Assembly (NCBI GenBank): GCA_027574665.1
Contig: CM050672.1
Location: forward strand, 8,974,001-9,038,000
Direction of reading: 5' to 3'
Length of the DNA stretch: 64,000 bases
Source: Rhynochetos jubatus
Taxonomy: Eukaryota > Chordata > Aves > Eurypygiformes > Rhynochetidae
The notes beneath the pieces were generated by a model. That model was not told the origin of the DNA. It was given only the letters and a program-made list of their open reading frames with translations, and searched no databases. Of this stretch, positions 36,781-50,700 are shown piece after piece; positions within the stretch are counted from its first letter, which is position 1, and each line of letters starts with the position of its first letter. Made by a program: the position numbers and the translations under genes.

Positions 36781-38599
36781 TAGGGTTAGGGTTAGGGTTA
36801 GGGTTAGGGTCCGGAGAACCAGATAGCCCACAGCTCCAGGGATAATTGGGATTGCAAAGGCCTGCCAAGAGGAGCACGACACTGCACAGACATGGCTCCT
36901 TCCCCTGCTTTCCTAGCCAGAACCCAGGGGGGGCCGTGGCCGGAAACCGCGGTCGGCAACTTCTAGGGTTAGGGTTAGGGTTAGGGTCCGGAGAACCAGA
37001 AAGCCCACAGCTCCAGGGATAATTGGGATTGCAAAGGCCTGCCAAGAGGAGCACGACACTGCACCGACATGGCTCCTTCCCCTGCTTTCCTAGCCAGAAC
37101 CCCGGGGGGGCCGTGGCCGGAAACCGCGGTCAGCAACTTCTAGGGTTAGGGTTAGGGTTAGGGTCCGGAGAACCAGAAAGCCCACAGCTCCACGGATAAT
37201 TGGGATTGCAAAGGCCTGCCAAGAGGAGCACGACACTGCACAGACATGGCTCCTTCCCCTGCTCTCCTAGCCAGAACCCCGGGGGGGCCGTGGCCGGAAA
37301 CCGCGGTCGGCAACTTCTAGGGTTAGGGTTAGGGTTAGGGTTAGGGTCCGGAGAACCAGAAAGCCCACAGCTCCAGGGATAATTGGGATTGCAAAGGCCT
37401 GCCAAGAGGAGCACGACACTGCACAGACATGGCTCCTTCCCCAGCTTTCCTAGCCAGAACCCAGGGGGGGCCGTGGCCGGAAACCGCGGTCGGCAACTTC
37501 TAGGGTTAGGGTTAGGGTTAGGGTCCGGAGAACCAGAAAGCCCACAGCTCCAGGGATAATTGGGATTGCAAAGGCCTGCCAAGAGGAGCACGACACTGCA
37601 CAGACATGGCTCCTTCCCCTGCTTTCCTAGCCAGAACCCAGGGGGGGCCGTGGCCGGAAACCGCGGTCGGCAACTTCTAGGGTTAGGGTTAGGGTTAGGG
37701 TCCGGAGAACCAGAAAGCCCACAGCTCCAGGGATAATTGGGATTGCAAAGGCCTGCCAAGAGGAGCACGACACTGTACCGACATGGCTCCTTCCCCAGCT
37801 TTCCTAGCCAGAACCCGGGGGGGCCGTGGCCGAAAACCGCGGTCGGCAACTTCTAGGGTTAGGGTTAGGGTTAGGGTCCGGAGAACCAGAAAGCCCACAG
37901 CTCCAGGGATAATTGGGATTGCAAAGGCCTGCCAAGAGGAGCACGACACTGCACAGACATGGCTCCTTCCCCAGCTTTCCTAGCCAGAACCCAGGGGGGG
38001 CCGTGGCCGGAAACCGCGGTCAGCAACTTCTAGGGTTAGGGTTAGGGTTAGGGTCCGGAGAACCAGAAAGCCCACAGCTCCAGGGATAATTGGGATTGCA
38101 AAGGCCTGCCAAGAGGAGCACGACACTTCACAGACATGGCTCCTTCCCCTGCTTTCCTAGCCAGAACCCGGGGGGGGCCGTGGCCGGAAACCACGGTCGG
38201 CAACTTCTAGGGTTAGGGTTAGGGTTAGGGTCCGGAGAACCAGAAAGCCCACAGCTCCAGGGATAATTGGGATTGCAAAGGCCTGCCAAGAGGAGCACGA
38301 CACTGCACAGACATGGCTCCTTCCCCAGCTTTCCTAGCCAGAACCCGGGGTGGGCCGTGGCCGGAAACCGCGGTCGGCAACTTCTAGGGTTAGGGTTAGG
38401 GTTAGGGTCCGGAGAACCAGAAAGCCCACAGCTCCAGGGATAATTGGGATTGCAAAGGCCTGCCAAGAGGAGCACGACACTTCACAGACATGGCTCCTTC
38501 CCCTGCTTTCCTAGCCAGAACCCGGGGGGGTCGTGGCCGGAAACCACGGTCGGCAACTTCTAGGGTTAGGGTTAGGGTTAGGGTCCGGAGAACCAGAAA

Positions 38600-39635
38600 G
38601 CCCACAGCTCCAGGGATAATTGGGATTGCAAAGGCCTGCCAAGAGGAGCACGACTCTGCACAGACATGGCTCCTTCCCCTGCTTTCCTAGCCAGAACCCC
38701 GGGGGGGCCGTGGCCGGAAACCGCGGTCAGCAACTTCTAGGGTTAGGGTTAGGGTTAGGGTCCGGAGAACCAGAAAGCCCACAGCTCCAGGGATAATTGG
38801 GATTGCAAAGGCCTGCCAAGAGGAGCACGACACTGCACAGACATGGCTCCTTCCCCTGCTTTCCTAGCCAGAACCCCGGAGGGGCCGTGGCCGGAAACCG
38901 CGGTCGGCAACTTCTAGGGTTAGGGTTAGGGTTAGGGTTAGGGTCCGGAGAACCAGAAAGCCCACAGCTCCAGGGATAATTGGGATTGCAAAGGCCTGCC
39001 AAGAGGAGCACGACACTGCACAGACATGGCTCCTTCCCCAGCTTTCCTAGCCAGAACCCAGGGGGGGCCGTGGCCGGAAACCGCGGTCGGCAACTTCTAG
39101 GGTTAGGGTTAGGGTTAGGGTCCGGAGAACCAGAAAGCCCACAGCTCCAGGGATAATTGGGATTGCAAAGGCCTGCCAAGAGGAGCACGACACTGCACAG
39201 ACATGGCTCCTTCCCCAGCTTTCCTAGCCAGAACCCAGGGGGGGCCGTGGCCGGAAACCGCGGTCGGCAACTTCTAGGGTTAGGGTTAGGGTTAGGGTCC
39301 GGAGAACCAGAAAGCCCACAGCTCCAGGGATAATTGGGATTGCAAAGGCCTGCCAAGAGGAGCACGACACGGCACAGACATGGCTCCTTCCCCTGCTCTC
39401 CTAGCCAGAACCCCGGGGGGGCCGTGGCCGGAAACCGCGGTCGGCAACTTCTAGGGTTAGGGTTAGGGTTAGGGTTAGGGTCCGGAGAACCAGATAGCCC
39501 ACAGCTCCAGGGATAATTGGGATTGCAAAGGCCTGCCAAGAGGAGCACGACACTGCACAGACATGGCTCCTTCCCCTGCTTTCCTAGCCAGAACATAGGG
39601 GGGGCCGTGGCCGGAAACCGCGGTCGGCAACTTCT
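38600..39635 (+). repeat. Downstream copy of the 2854 bp-offset block
   Basis: Counterpart of about 35,750-36,780. Private changes include cgactctgcac near 38653 and gaacataggg near 39592. The ends are approximate because unit-level identity is high everywhere. Confidence 0.72.
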
Positions 39636-42600
39636 AGGGTTAGGGTTAGGGTTAGGGTCCGGAGAACCAGAAAGCCCACAGCTCCAGGGATAATTGGGAT
39701 TGCAAAGGCCTGCCAAGAGGAGCACGACACTGCACAGACATGGCTCCTTCCCCTGCTTTCCTAGCCAGAACCCAGGGGGGGCCGTGGCCGGAAACCGCGG
39801 TCGGCAACTTCTAGGGTTAGGGTTAGGGTTAGGGTCCGGAGAACCAGAAAGCCCACAGCTCCAGGGATAATTGGGATTGCAAAGGCCTGCCAAGAGGAGC
39901 ACGACACTGCACAGACATGGCTCCTTCCCCAGCTTTCCTAGCCAGAGCCCGGGGGGGGCCGTGGCCGGAAACCACGGTCGGCAACTTCTAGGGTTAGGGT
40001 TAGGGTTAGGGTCCGGAGAACCAGAAAGCCCACAGCTCCAGGGATAATTGGGATTGCAAAGGCCTGCCAAGAGGAGCACGACACTGCACAGACATGGCTC
40101 CTTCCCCAGCTTTCCTAGCCAGAACCCGGGGGAGGCCGTGGCCGGAAACCGCGGTCGGCAACTTCTAGGGTTAGGGTTAGGGTTAGGGTCTGGAGAACCA
40201 GAAAGCCCACAGCTCCAGGGATAATTGGGATTGCAAAGGCCTGCCAAGAGGAGCACGACACTGCACAGACATGGCTCCTTCCCCAGCTTTCCTAGCCAGA
40301 ACCCAGGGGGGGCCGTGGCCGGAAACCGCGGTCGGCAACTTCTAGGGTTAGGGTTAGGGTTAGGGTCCGGAGAACCAGAAAGCCCACAGCTCCAGGGATA
40401 ATTGGGATTGCAAAGGCCTGCCAAGAGGAGCACGACACTGCACAGACATGGCTCCTTCCCCAGCTTTCCTAGCCAGAGCCCGGGGGGGGCCGTGGCCGGA
40501 AACCACGGTCGGCAACTTCTAGGGTTAGGGTTAGGGTTAGGGTCCGGAGAACCAGAAAGCCCACAGCTCCAGGGATAATTGGGATTGCAAAGGCCTGCCA
40601 AGAGGAGCACGACACTGCACAGACATGGCTCCTTCCCCAGCTTTCCTAGCCAGAACCCAGGGGGGGCCGTGGCCGGAAACTGCGGTCGGCAACTTCTAGG
40701 GTTAGGGTTAGGGTTAGGGTCCGGAGAACCAGAAAGCCCACAGCTCCAGGGATAATTGGGATTGCAAAGGCCTGCCAAGAGGAGCACGACACTGCTCCGA
40801 CATGGCTCCTTCCCCAGCTTTCCTAGCCAGAACCCGGGGGGGCCGTGGCCGAAAACCGCGGTCGGCAACTTCTAGGGTTAGGGTTAGGGTTAGGGTCCGG
40901 AGAACCAGAAAGCCCACAGCTCCAGGGATAATTGGGATTGCAAAGGCCTGCCAAGAGGAGCACGACACTGCACAGACATGGCTCCTTCCCCTGCTTTCCT
41001 AGCCAGAACCCAGGGGGGGCCGTGGCCGGAAAACGCGGTCGGCAACTTCTAGGGTTAGGGTTAGGGTTAGGGTTAGGGTCCGGAGAACCAGATAGCCCAC
41101 AGCTCCAGGGATAATTGGGATTGCAAAGGCCTGCCAAGAGGAGCACGACACTGCACAGACATGGCTCCTTCCCCAGCTTTCCTAGCCAGAACCCAGGGGG
41201 GGCCGTGGCCGGAAACCGCGGTCGGCAACTTCTAGGGTTAGGGTTAGGGTTAGGGTCCGGAGAACCAGAAAGCCCACAGCTCCAGGGATAATTGGGATTG
41301 CAAAGGCCTGCCAAGAGGAGCACGACACTGCACAGACATGGCTCCTTCCCCAGCTTTCCTAGCCAGAGCCCGGGGGGGGCCGTGGCCGGAAACCGCGGTC
41401 AGCAAATTCTAGGGTTAGGGTTAGGGTTAGGGTCCGGAGAACCAGAAAGCCCACAGCTCCAGGGATAATTGGGATTGCAAAGGCCTGCCAAGAGGAGCAC
41501 GACACTGCACAGACATGGCTCCTTCCCCAGTTTTCCTAGCCAGAACCCGGGGGGGGCCGTGGCCGGAAACCACGGTCGGCAACTTCTAGGGTTAGGGTTA
41601 GGGTTAGGGTCCGGAGAACCAGAAAGCCCACAGCTCCAGGGATAATTGGGATTGCAAAGGCCTGCCAAGAGGAGCACGACACTGCACAGACATGGCTCCT
41701 TCCCCTGCTTTCCTAGCCAGAACCCCGGGGGGGCCGTGGCCGGAAACCGCGGTCAGCAACTTCTAGGGTTAGGGTTAGGGTTAGGGTCCGGAGAACCAGA
41801 AAGCCCACAGCTCCAGGGATAATTGGGATTGCAAAGGCCTGCCAAGAGGAGCACGACACTGCACAGACATGGCTCCTTCCCCAGCTTTCCTAGCCAGAAC
41901 CCAGGGGGGGCCGTGGCCGGAAACCGCGGTCGGCAACTTCTAGGGTTAGGGTTAGGGTTAGGGTCCGGAGAACCAGAAAGCCCACAGCTCCAGGGATAAT
42001 TGGGATTGCAAAGGCCTGCCAAGAGGAGCACGACACTGCACAGACATGGCTCCTTCCCCAGCTTTCCTAGCCAGAACCCAGGGGGGGCCGTGGCCGGAAA
42101 CCGCGGTCGGCAACTTCTAGGGTTAGGGTTAGGGTTAGGGTTAGGGTCCGGAGAACCAGAAAGCCCACAGCTCCAGGGATAATTGGGATTGCAAAGGCCT
42201 GCCAAGAGGAGCACGACACTGCACAGACATGGCTCCTTCCCCTGCTTTCCTAGCCAGAACCCAGGGGGGGCCGTGGCCGGAAACCGCGGTCGGCAACTTC
42301 TAGGGTTAGGGTTAGGGTTAGGGTCCGGAGAACCAGAAAGCCCACAGCTCCAGGGATAATTGGGATTGCAAAGGCCTGCCAAGAGGAGCACGACACTGCA
42401 CCGACATGGCTCCTTCCCCAGCTTTCCTAGCCAGAAACCCGGGGGGGCCGTGGCCGGAAACCGCGGTCGGCAACTTCTAGGGTTAGGGTTAGGGTTAGGG
42501 TCCGGAGAACCAGAAAGCCCACAGCTCCAGGGATAATTGGGATTGCAAAGGCCTGCCAAGAGGAGCACAACACTGCACAGACATGGCTCCTTCCCCAGCT

Positions 42601-43229
42601 TTCCTAGCCAGAAGCCAGGGGGGGCCGTGGCCGGAATCCACGGTTAGCAACTTCTAGGGTTAGGGTTAGGGTTAGGGTCCGGAGAACCAGAAAGCCCACA
42701 GCTCCAGGGATAATTGGGATTGCAAAGGCCTGCCAAGAGGAGCACGACACTGCACAGACATGGCTCCTTCCCCAGCTTTCCTAGCCAGAACCCAGGGGGG
42801 GCCGTGGCCAGAAATCGCGGTCGGCAACTTCTAGGGTTAGGGTTAGGGTTAGGGTTAGGGTCCGGAGAACCAGATAGCCCACAGCTCCAGGGATGATTGG
42901 GATTGCAAAGGCCTGCCAAGAGGAGCACGACACTGCACAGACATGGCTCCTTCCCCTGCTTTCCTAGCCAGAACCCAGGGGGGGGCCGTGGACGGAAACC
43001 ACGGTCGGCAACTTCTAGGGTTAGGGTTAGGGTTAGGGTCCGGAGAACCAGAAAGCCCACAGCTCCAGGGATAATTGGGATTGCAAAGGCCTGCCAAGAG
43101 GAGCACGACACTGCACCGACATGGCTCCTTCCCCTGCTTTCCTAGCCAGAACCCCGGGGGGGCCGTGGCCGGAAACCTCGGTCAGCAACTTCTAGGGTTA
43201 GGGTTAGGGTTATGGTCCGGAGAACCAGA

Positions 43230-44080
43230 AAGCCCACAGCTCCAGGGATAATTGGGATTGCAAAGGCCTGCCAAGAGGAGCACGACACTGCACAGACATG
43301 GCTCCTTCCCCAGCTTTCCTAGCCAGAACCCAGGGGGGGCCGTGGCCGGAAACCGTGGTCGGCAAATTCTAGGGTTAGGGTTAGGGTTAGGGTCCGGAGA
43401 ACCAGAAAGCCCACAGCTCCAGGGATAATTGGGATTGCAAAGGCCTGCCAAGAGGAGCACGACACTGCACCGACATGGCTCCTTCCCCCGGTTTCCTAGC
43501 CAGAACCCAGGGGGGGCTGTGGCCAGAAACCGCGGTCGGCAACTTCTAGGGTTAGGGTTAGGGTTAGGGTCCGGAGAACCAGAAAGCCCACAGCTCCAGG
43601 GATAATTGGGATTGCAAAGGCCTGCCAAGAGGAGCACAACACTGCACAGACATGGCTCCTTCCCCAGCTTTCCTAGCCAGAACGCAGAGGGGGCCGTGGC
43701 CGGAAACCGCGGTCGGCAACTTCTAGGGTTAGGGTTAGGGTTAGGGTCCGGAGAACCAGAAAGCCCACAGCTCCAGGGATAATTGGGATTGCAAAGGCCT
43801 GCCAAGAGGAGCACGACACTGCACAGACATGGCTCCTTCCCCAGCTTTCCTAGCCAGAACCCAGGGGGGGCCGTGGCCGGAAACCGTGGTCGGCAAATTC
43901 TAGGGTTAGGGTTAGGGTTAGGGTCCGGAGAACCAGAAAGCCCACAGCTCCAGGGATAATTGGGATTGCAAAGGCCTGCCAAGAGGAGCACGACACTGCA
44001 CCGACATGGCTCCTTCCCCCGGTTTCCTAGCCAGAACCCAGGGGGGGCTGTGGCCAGAAACCGCGGTCGGCAACTTCTAG
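43230..44080 (+). repeat. 531 bp three-unit duplication
   Basis: Linked rare variants occur twice, 531 bp apart: aaccgtggtcggcaaattct (43352 and 43883), cccccggtttcctag (43486 and 44017) and gggggctgtggccag (43513 and 44044). The flanking units differ (cgcagaggggg near 43683 only). This is a local three-unit duplication within the right-hand subfamily. Confidence 0.8.
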
Positions 44081-44734
44081 GGTTAGGGTTAGGGTTAGGG
44101 TCCGGAGAACCAGAAAGCCCACAGCTCCAGGGATAATTGGGATTGCAAAGGCCTGCCAAGAGGAGCACGACACTGCACCGACATGGCTCCTTCCCCAGCT
44201 TTCCTAGCCAGAACCCAGGGGGGGCCGTGGCCGGAAACCGCGGTCGGCAACTTCTAGGGTTAGGGTTAGGGTTAGGGTCCGGAGAACCAGAAAGCCCACA
44301 GCTCCAGGGATAATTGGGATTGCAAAGGCCTGCCAAGAGGAGCACGACACTGCACAGACATGGCTCCTTCCCCAGCTTTCCTAGCCAGAACCCAGGGGGG
44401 GCCGTGGCCGGAAACCGCGGTCGGCAACTTCTAGGGTTAGGGTTAGGGTTAGGGTCCGGAGAACCAGAAAGCCCACAGCTCCAGGGATAATTGGGATTGC
44501 AAAGGCCTGCCAAGAGGAGCACGACACTGCACCGACATGGCTCCTTCCCCTGCTTTCCTAGCCAGAACCCAGGGGGGGCCGTGGCCGGAAACCGCGGTCG
44601 GCAACTTCTAGGGTTAGGGTTAGGGTTAGGGTCCGGAGAACCAGAAAGCCCACAGCTCCAGGGATAATTGGGATTGCAAAGGCCTGCCAAGAGGAGCACG
44701 ACACTGCACCGACATGGCTCCTTCCCCAGCTTTC

Positions 44735-47700
44735 CTAGCCAGAACCCAGGGGGGGCCATGCCCAGAAACCGCGGTCGGCAACTTCTAGGGTTAGGGTTAG
44801 GGTTAGGGTCCGGAGAACCAGAAAGCCCACAGCTCCAGGGATAATTGGGATTGAAAGGCCTGCCAAGAGGAGCACGACACTGCACAGACATGGCTCCTTC
44901 CCCAGCTTTCCTAGCCAGAACCCAGGGGGGGCCGTGGCCGGAATCCACGGTCGGCAACTTCTAGGGTTAGGGTTAGGGTTAGGGTCCGGAGAACCAGAAA
45001 GCCCACAGCTCCAGGGATAATTGGGATTGCAAAGGCCTGCCAAGAGGAGCACGACACTGCACAGACATGGCTCCTTCCCCAGCTTTCCTAGCCAGAACCC
45101 AGGGGGGGCCGTGGCCGGAAACCGCGGTCGGCAACTTCTAGGGTTAGGGTTAGGGTTAGGGTCCGGAGAACCAGAAAGCCCACAGCTCCAGGGATAATTG
45201 GGATTGCAAAGGCCTGCCAAGAGGAGCACGACACTGCACAGACATGGCTCCTTCCCCAGCTTTCCTAGCCAGAACCCAGGGGGGGCCGTGGCCAGAAACC
45301 GCGGTCGGCAACTTCTAGGGTTAGGGTTAGGGTTAGGGTCCGGAGAACCAGAAAGCCCACAGCTCCAGGGATAATTGGGATTGCAAAGGCCTGCCAAGAG
45401 GAGCACGACACTGCACAGACATGGCTCCTTCCCCAGCTTTCCTAGCCAGAACCCAGGGGGGGCCGTGGCCGGAAACCGCGGTCGGCAACTTCTAGGGTTA
45501 GGGTTAGGGTTAGGGTCCGGAGAACCAGAAAGCCCACAGCTCCAGGGATAATTGGGATTGCAAAGGCCTGCCAAGAGGAGCACGACACTGCACAGACATG
45601 GCTCCTTCCCCAGCTTTCCTAGCCAGAAACCCGGGGGGGCCGTGGCCGGAAACCGCGGTCGGCAACTTCTAGGGTTAGGGTTAGGGTTAGGGTCCGGAGA
45701 ACCAGAAAGCCCACAGCTCCAGGGATAATTGGGATTGCAAAGGCCTGCCAAGAGGAGCACGACACTGCACAGACATGGCTCCTTCCCCTGCTTTCCTAGC
45801 CAGAACCCAGGGGGGGCCGTGGCCGGAATCCACGGTCGGCAAATTCTAGGGTTAGGGTTAGGGTTAGGGTCCAGAGAACCAGAAAGCCCACAGCTCCACG
45901 GATAATTGGGATTGAAAGGCCTGCCGAAAGGAGCACGACACTGCACAGACATGGCTCCTTCCCCTGCTTTCCTAGCCAGAACCCAGGGGGGGCCGTGGCC
46001 GGAAACCACGGTCGGCAACTTCTAGTGTTAGGGTTAGGGTTAGGGTCCGGAGAACCAGAAAGCCCACAGCTCCAGGGATAATTGGGATTGCAAAGGCCTG
46101 CCAAGAGGAGCACGACACTGCACAGACATGGCTCCTTCCCCTGCTTTCCTAGCCAGAACCCAGGGGGGGCCGTGGCCGGAAACCGCGGTCGGCAACTTCT
46201 AGGGTTAGGGTTAGGGTTAGGGTCCGGAGAACCAGAAAGCCCACAGCTCCAGGGATAATTGGGATTGCAAAGGCCTGCCAAGAGGAGCACGACACTGCAC
46301 AGACATGGCTCCTTCCCCTGCTTTCCTAGCCAGAACCCAGGGGGGGCCGTGGCCGGAATCCACGGTCGGCAAATTCTAGGGTTAGGGTTAGGGTTAGGGT
46401 CCAGAGAACCAGAAAGCCCACAGCTCCACGGATAATTGGGATTGAAAGGCCTGCCGAAAGGAGCACGACACTGCACAGACATGGCTCCTTCCCCAGCTTT
46501 CCTAGCCAGAACCCAGGGGGGGCCGTGGCCGGAAACCACGGTCGGCAACTTCTAGGGTTAGGGTTAGGGTTAGGGTCTGGAGAACCAGAAAGCCCACAGC
46601 TCCAGGGATAATTGGGATTGCAAAGGCCTGCCAAGAGGAGCACGACACTGCACCGACATGGCTCCTTCCCCAGCTTTCCTAGCCAGAACCCAGGGGGGGC
46701 CGTGGCCGGAATCCACGGTCGGCAACTTCTAGGGTTAGGGTTAGGTTTAGGGTCCGGAGAACCAGAAAGCCCACAGCTCCAGGGATAATTGGGATTGCAA
46801 AGGCCTGCCAAGAGGAGCACGACACTGCACCGACATGGCTCCTTCCCCGGCTTTCCTAGCCAGAACCCAGGGGGGGCCATGCCCAGAAACCGCGGTCGGC
46901 AACTTCTAGGGTTAGGGTTAGGGTTAGGGTCCGGAGAACCAGAAAGCCCACAGCTCCAGGGATAATTGGGATTGCAAAGGCCTGCCAAGAGGAGCACGAC
47001 ACTGCACAGACATGGCTCCTTCCCCAGCTTTCCTAGCCAGAACCCAGGGGGGGCCATGCCCAGAAACCGCGGTCGGCAACTTCTAGGGTTAGGGTTAGGG
47101 TTAGGGTCCGGAGAACCAGAAAGCCCACAGCTCCAGGGATAATTGGGATTGCAAAGGCCTGCCAAGAGGAGCACGACACTGCACAGACATGGCTCCTTCC
47201 CCTGCTTTCCTAGCCAGAACCCAGGGGGGGCCGTGGCCGGAATCCACGGTCGGCAAATTCTAGGGTTAGGGTTAGGGTTAGGGTCCAGAGAACCAGAAAG
47301 CCCACAGCTCCAGGGATAATTGGGATTGCAAAGGCCTGCCAAGAGGAGCACGACACTGCACAGACATGGCTCCTTCCCCAGCTTTCCTAGCCAGAACCCA
47401 GGGGGGGCCGTGGCCGGAATCCACGGTCGGCAACTTCTAGGGTTAGGGTTAGGGTTAGGGTCCAGAGAACCAGAAAGCCCACAGCTCCACGGATAATTGG
47501 GATTGAAAGGCCTGCCAAAAGGAGCACGACACTGCACAGACATGGCTCCTTCCCCTGCTTTCCTAGCCAGAACCCAGGGGGGGCCGTGGCCGGAAACCGC
47601 GGTCGGCAACTTCTAGGGTTAGGGTTAGGGTTAGGGTCTGGAGAACCAGAAAGCCCACAGCTCCAGGGATAATTGGGATTGCAAAGGCCTGCCAAGAGGA

Positions 47701-50700
47701 GCACGACACTGCACCGACATGGCTCCTTCCCCAGCTTTCCTAGCCAGAACCCAGGGGGGGCCGTGGCCGGAAACCGCGGTTGGCAACTTCTAGGGTTAGG
47801 GTTAGGTTTAGGGTCCGGAGAACCAGAAAGCCCACAGCTCCAGGGATAATTGGGATTGCAAAGGCCTGCCAAGAGGAGCACGACACTGCACAGACATGGC
47901 TCCTTCCCCAGCTTTCCTAGCCAGAAACCCGGGGGGGCCGTGGCCGGAAACCGCGGTCGGCAACTTCTAGGGTTAGGGTTAGGGTTAGGGTCCGGAGAAC
48001 CAGAAAGCCCACAGCTCCAGGGATAATTGGGATTGCAAAGGCCTGCCAAGAGGAGCACGACACTGCACAGACATGGCTCCTTCCCCTGCTTTCCTAGCCA
48101 GAACCCAGAGGGGGCCGTGGCCGGAATCCACGGTCGGCAACTTCTAGGGTTAGGGTTAGGGTTAGGGTCCGGAGAACCAGAAAGCCCACAGCTCCAGGGA
48201 TAATTGGGATTGCAAAGGCCTGCCAAGAGGAGCACGACACTGCACAGACATGGCTCCTTCCCCTGCTTTCCTAGCCAGAACCCAGGGGGGGCCGTGGCCG
48301 GAAACCGCGGTCGGCAACTTCTAGGTTTAGGGTTAGGGTTAATGTTAGGGTCCGGAGAACCAGATAGCCCACAGCTCCAGGGATGATTGGGATTGCAAAG
48401 GCCTGCCAAGAGGAGCACGACACTGCACAGACATGGCTCCTTCCCCTGCTTTCCTAGCCAGAACCCGGGGGGGGCCGTGGCAGGAAACCGCGGTCGGCAA
48501 CTTCTAGGGTTAGGGTTAGGGTTAGGGTCCGGAGAACCAGAAAGCCCACAGCTCCAGGGATAATTGGGATTGCAAAGGCCTGCCAAGAGGAGCACGACAC
48601 TGCACCGACATGGCTCCTTCCCCGGCTTTCCTAGCCAGAACCCAGGGGGGGCCATGCCCAGAAACCACGGTCGACCACTTCTAGGGTTAGGGTTAGGGTT
48701 AGGGTCCGGAGAACCAGAAAGCCCACAGCTCCAGGGATAATTGGGATTGCAAAGGCCTGCCAAGAGGAGCACGACACTGCACAGACATGGCTCCTTCCCC
48801 AGCTTTCCTAGCCAGAACCCGGGGGGGGCCGTGGCCGGAAACCGCGGTCGGCAACTTCTAGGGTTAGGGTTAGGGTTAGGGTCCGGAGAACCAGAAAGCC
48901 CACAGCTCCAGGGATAATTGGGATTGCAAAGGCCTGCCAAGAGGAGCATGACACTGCACAGACATGGCTCCTTCCCCAGCTTTCCTAGCCAGAACCCAGG
49001 GGGGGCCATGCCCAGAAACGGCGGTCGGCAACTTCTAGGGTTAGGGTTAGGGTTAGGGTCCGGAGAACCAGAAAGCCCACAGCTCCAGGGATAATTGGGA
49101 TTGCAAAGGCCTGCCAAGAGGAGCACAACACTGCACCGACATGGCTCCTTCCCCTGCTTTCCTAGCCAGAACCCAGGGGGGGCCGTGGCCGGAAACCGCG
49201 GTCGGCAACTTCTAGGGTTAGGGTTAGGGTTAGGGTCCGGAGAACCAGAAAGCCCACAGCTCCAGGGATAATTGGGATTGCAAAGGCCTGCCAAGAGGAG
49301 CACGACACTGCACAGACATGGCTCCTTCCCCAGCTTTCCTAGCCAGAAACCCGGGGGGGCCGTGGCCGGAAACCGCGGTCGGCAACTTCTAGGGTTAGGG
49401 TTAGGGTTCGGGTCCGGAGAACCAGAAAGCCCACAGCTCCAGGGATAATTGGGATTGCAAAGGCCTGCCAAGAGGAGCACGACACTGCACAGACATGGCT
49501 CCTTCCCCTGCTTTCCTAGCCAGAACCCAGGGGGGGCCGTGGCCGGAAACCGCGGTCGGCAACTTCTAGGGTTAGGGTTAGGGTTAGGGTCCGGAGAACC
49601 AGAAAGCCCACAGCTCCAGGGATAATTGGGATTGCAAAGGCCTGCCAAGAGGAGCACGACACTGCACAGACATGGCTCCTTCCCCAGCTTTCCTAGCCAG
49701 AACCCAGGGGGGGCCGTGGCCGGAAACCGCGGTCGGCAACTTCTAGGGTTAGGGTTAGGGTTAGGGTCCGGAGAACCAGAAAGCCCACAGCTCCAGGGAT
49801 AATTGGGATTGCAAAGGCCTGCCAAGAGGAGCACGACACTGCACAGACATGGCTCCTTCCCCTGCTTTCCTATCCAGAACCCGGGGGGGGCCGTGGCCGG
49901 AAACCGCGGTTGGCAACTTCTAGGGTTAGGGTTAGGGTTAGGGTCCGGAGAACCAGAAAGCCCACAGCTCCAGGGATAATTGGGATTGCAAAGGCCTGCC
50001 AAGAGGAGCACGACACTGCACAGACATGGCTCCTTCCCCTGCTTTCCTATCCAGAACCCGGGGGGGGCCGTGGCCGGAAACCGCGGTCGGCAACTTCTAG
50101 GGTTAGGGTTAGGGTTCGGGTCCGGAGAACCAGAAAGCCCACAGCTCCAGGGATAATTGGGATTGCAAAGGCCTGCCAAGAGGAGCACGACACTGCACAG
50201 ACATGGCTCCTTCCCCTGCTTTCCTAGCCAGAACCCAGGGGGGGCCGTGGCCGGAAACCGCGGTCGGCAACTTCTAGGGTTAGGGTTAGGTTTAGGGTCC
50301 GGAGAACCAGAAAGCCCACAGCTCCAGGGATAATTGGGATTGCAAAGGCCTGCCAAGAGGAGCACGACACTGCACAGACATGGCTCCTTCCCCAGCTTTC
50401 CTAGCCAGAAACCCGGGGGGGCCGTGGCCGGAAACCGCGGTCGGCAACTTCTAGAGTTAGGGTTAGGGTTCGGGTCCGGAGAACCAGAAAGCCCACAGCT
50501 CCAGGGATAATTGGGATTGCAAAGGCCTGCCAAGAGGAGCACGACACTGCACAGACATGGCTCCTTCCCCTGCTTTCCTAGCCAGAACCCAGAGGGGGCC
50601 GTGGCCGGAATCCACGGTCGGCAACTTCTAGGGTTAGGGTTAGGGTTAGGGTCCGGAGAACCAGAAAGCCCACAGCTCCAGGGATAATTGGGATTGCAAA

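Larger units (their letters stand above)
29401..43180 (+). repeat. Patchwork zone with cttcacag and 176 bp variant units
   Basis: The basic array continues without one clean period. Tagged units include cacttcacag (near 30831, 31723, 32432, 33498, 34204, 35448, 38127 and 38480), cactgtaccgac (30479, 33145, 37773), one-base-shorter units with ccgaaaaccgcgg (33188, 33896, 35149, 37815, 40850) and gggggggtcgtgg (32475, 34250, 38525). The ggtcagcaac variant here sits beside three hexamers, unlike the two-hexamer junctions further left. Order matches recur at offsets such as 1773, 1950, 2678, 2854 and 4628 bp, consistent with repeated unequal exchange. Confidence 0.75.
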
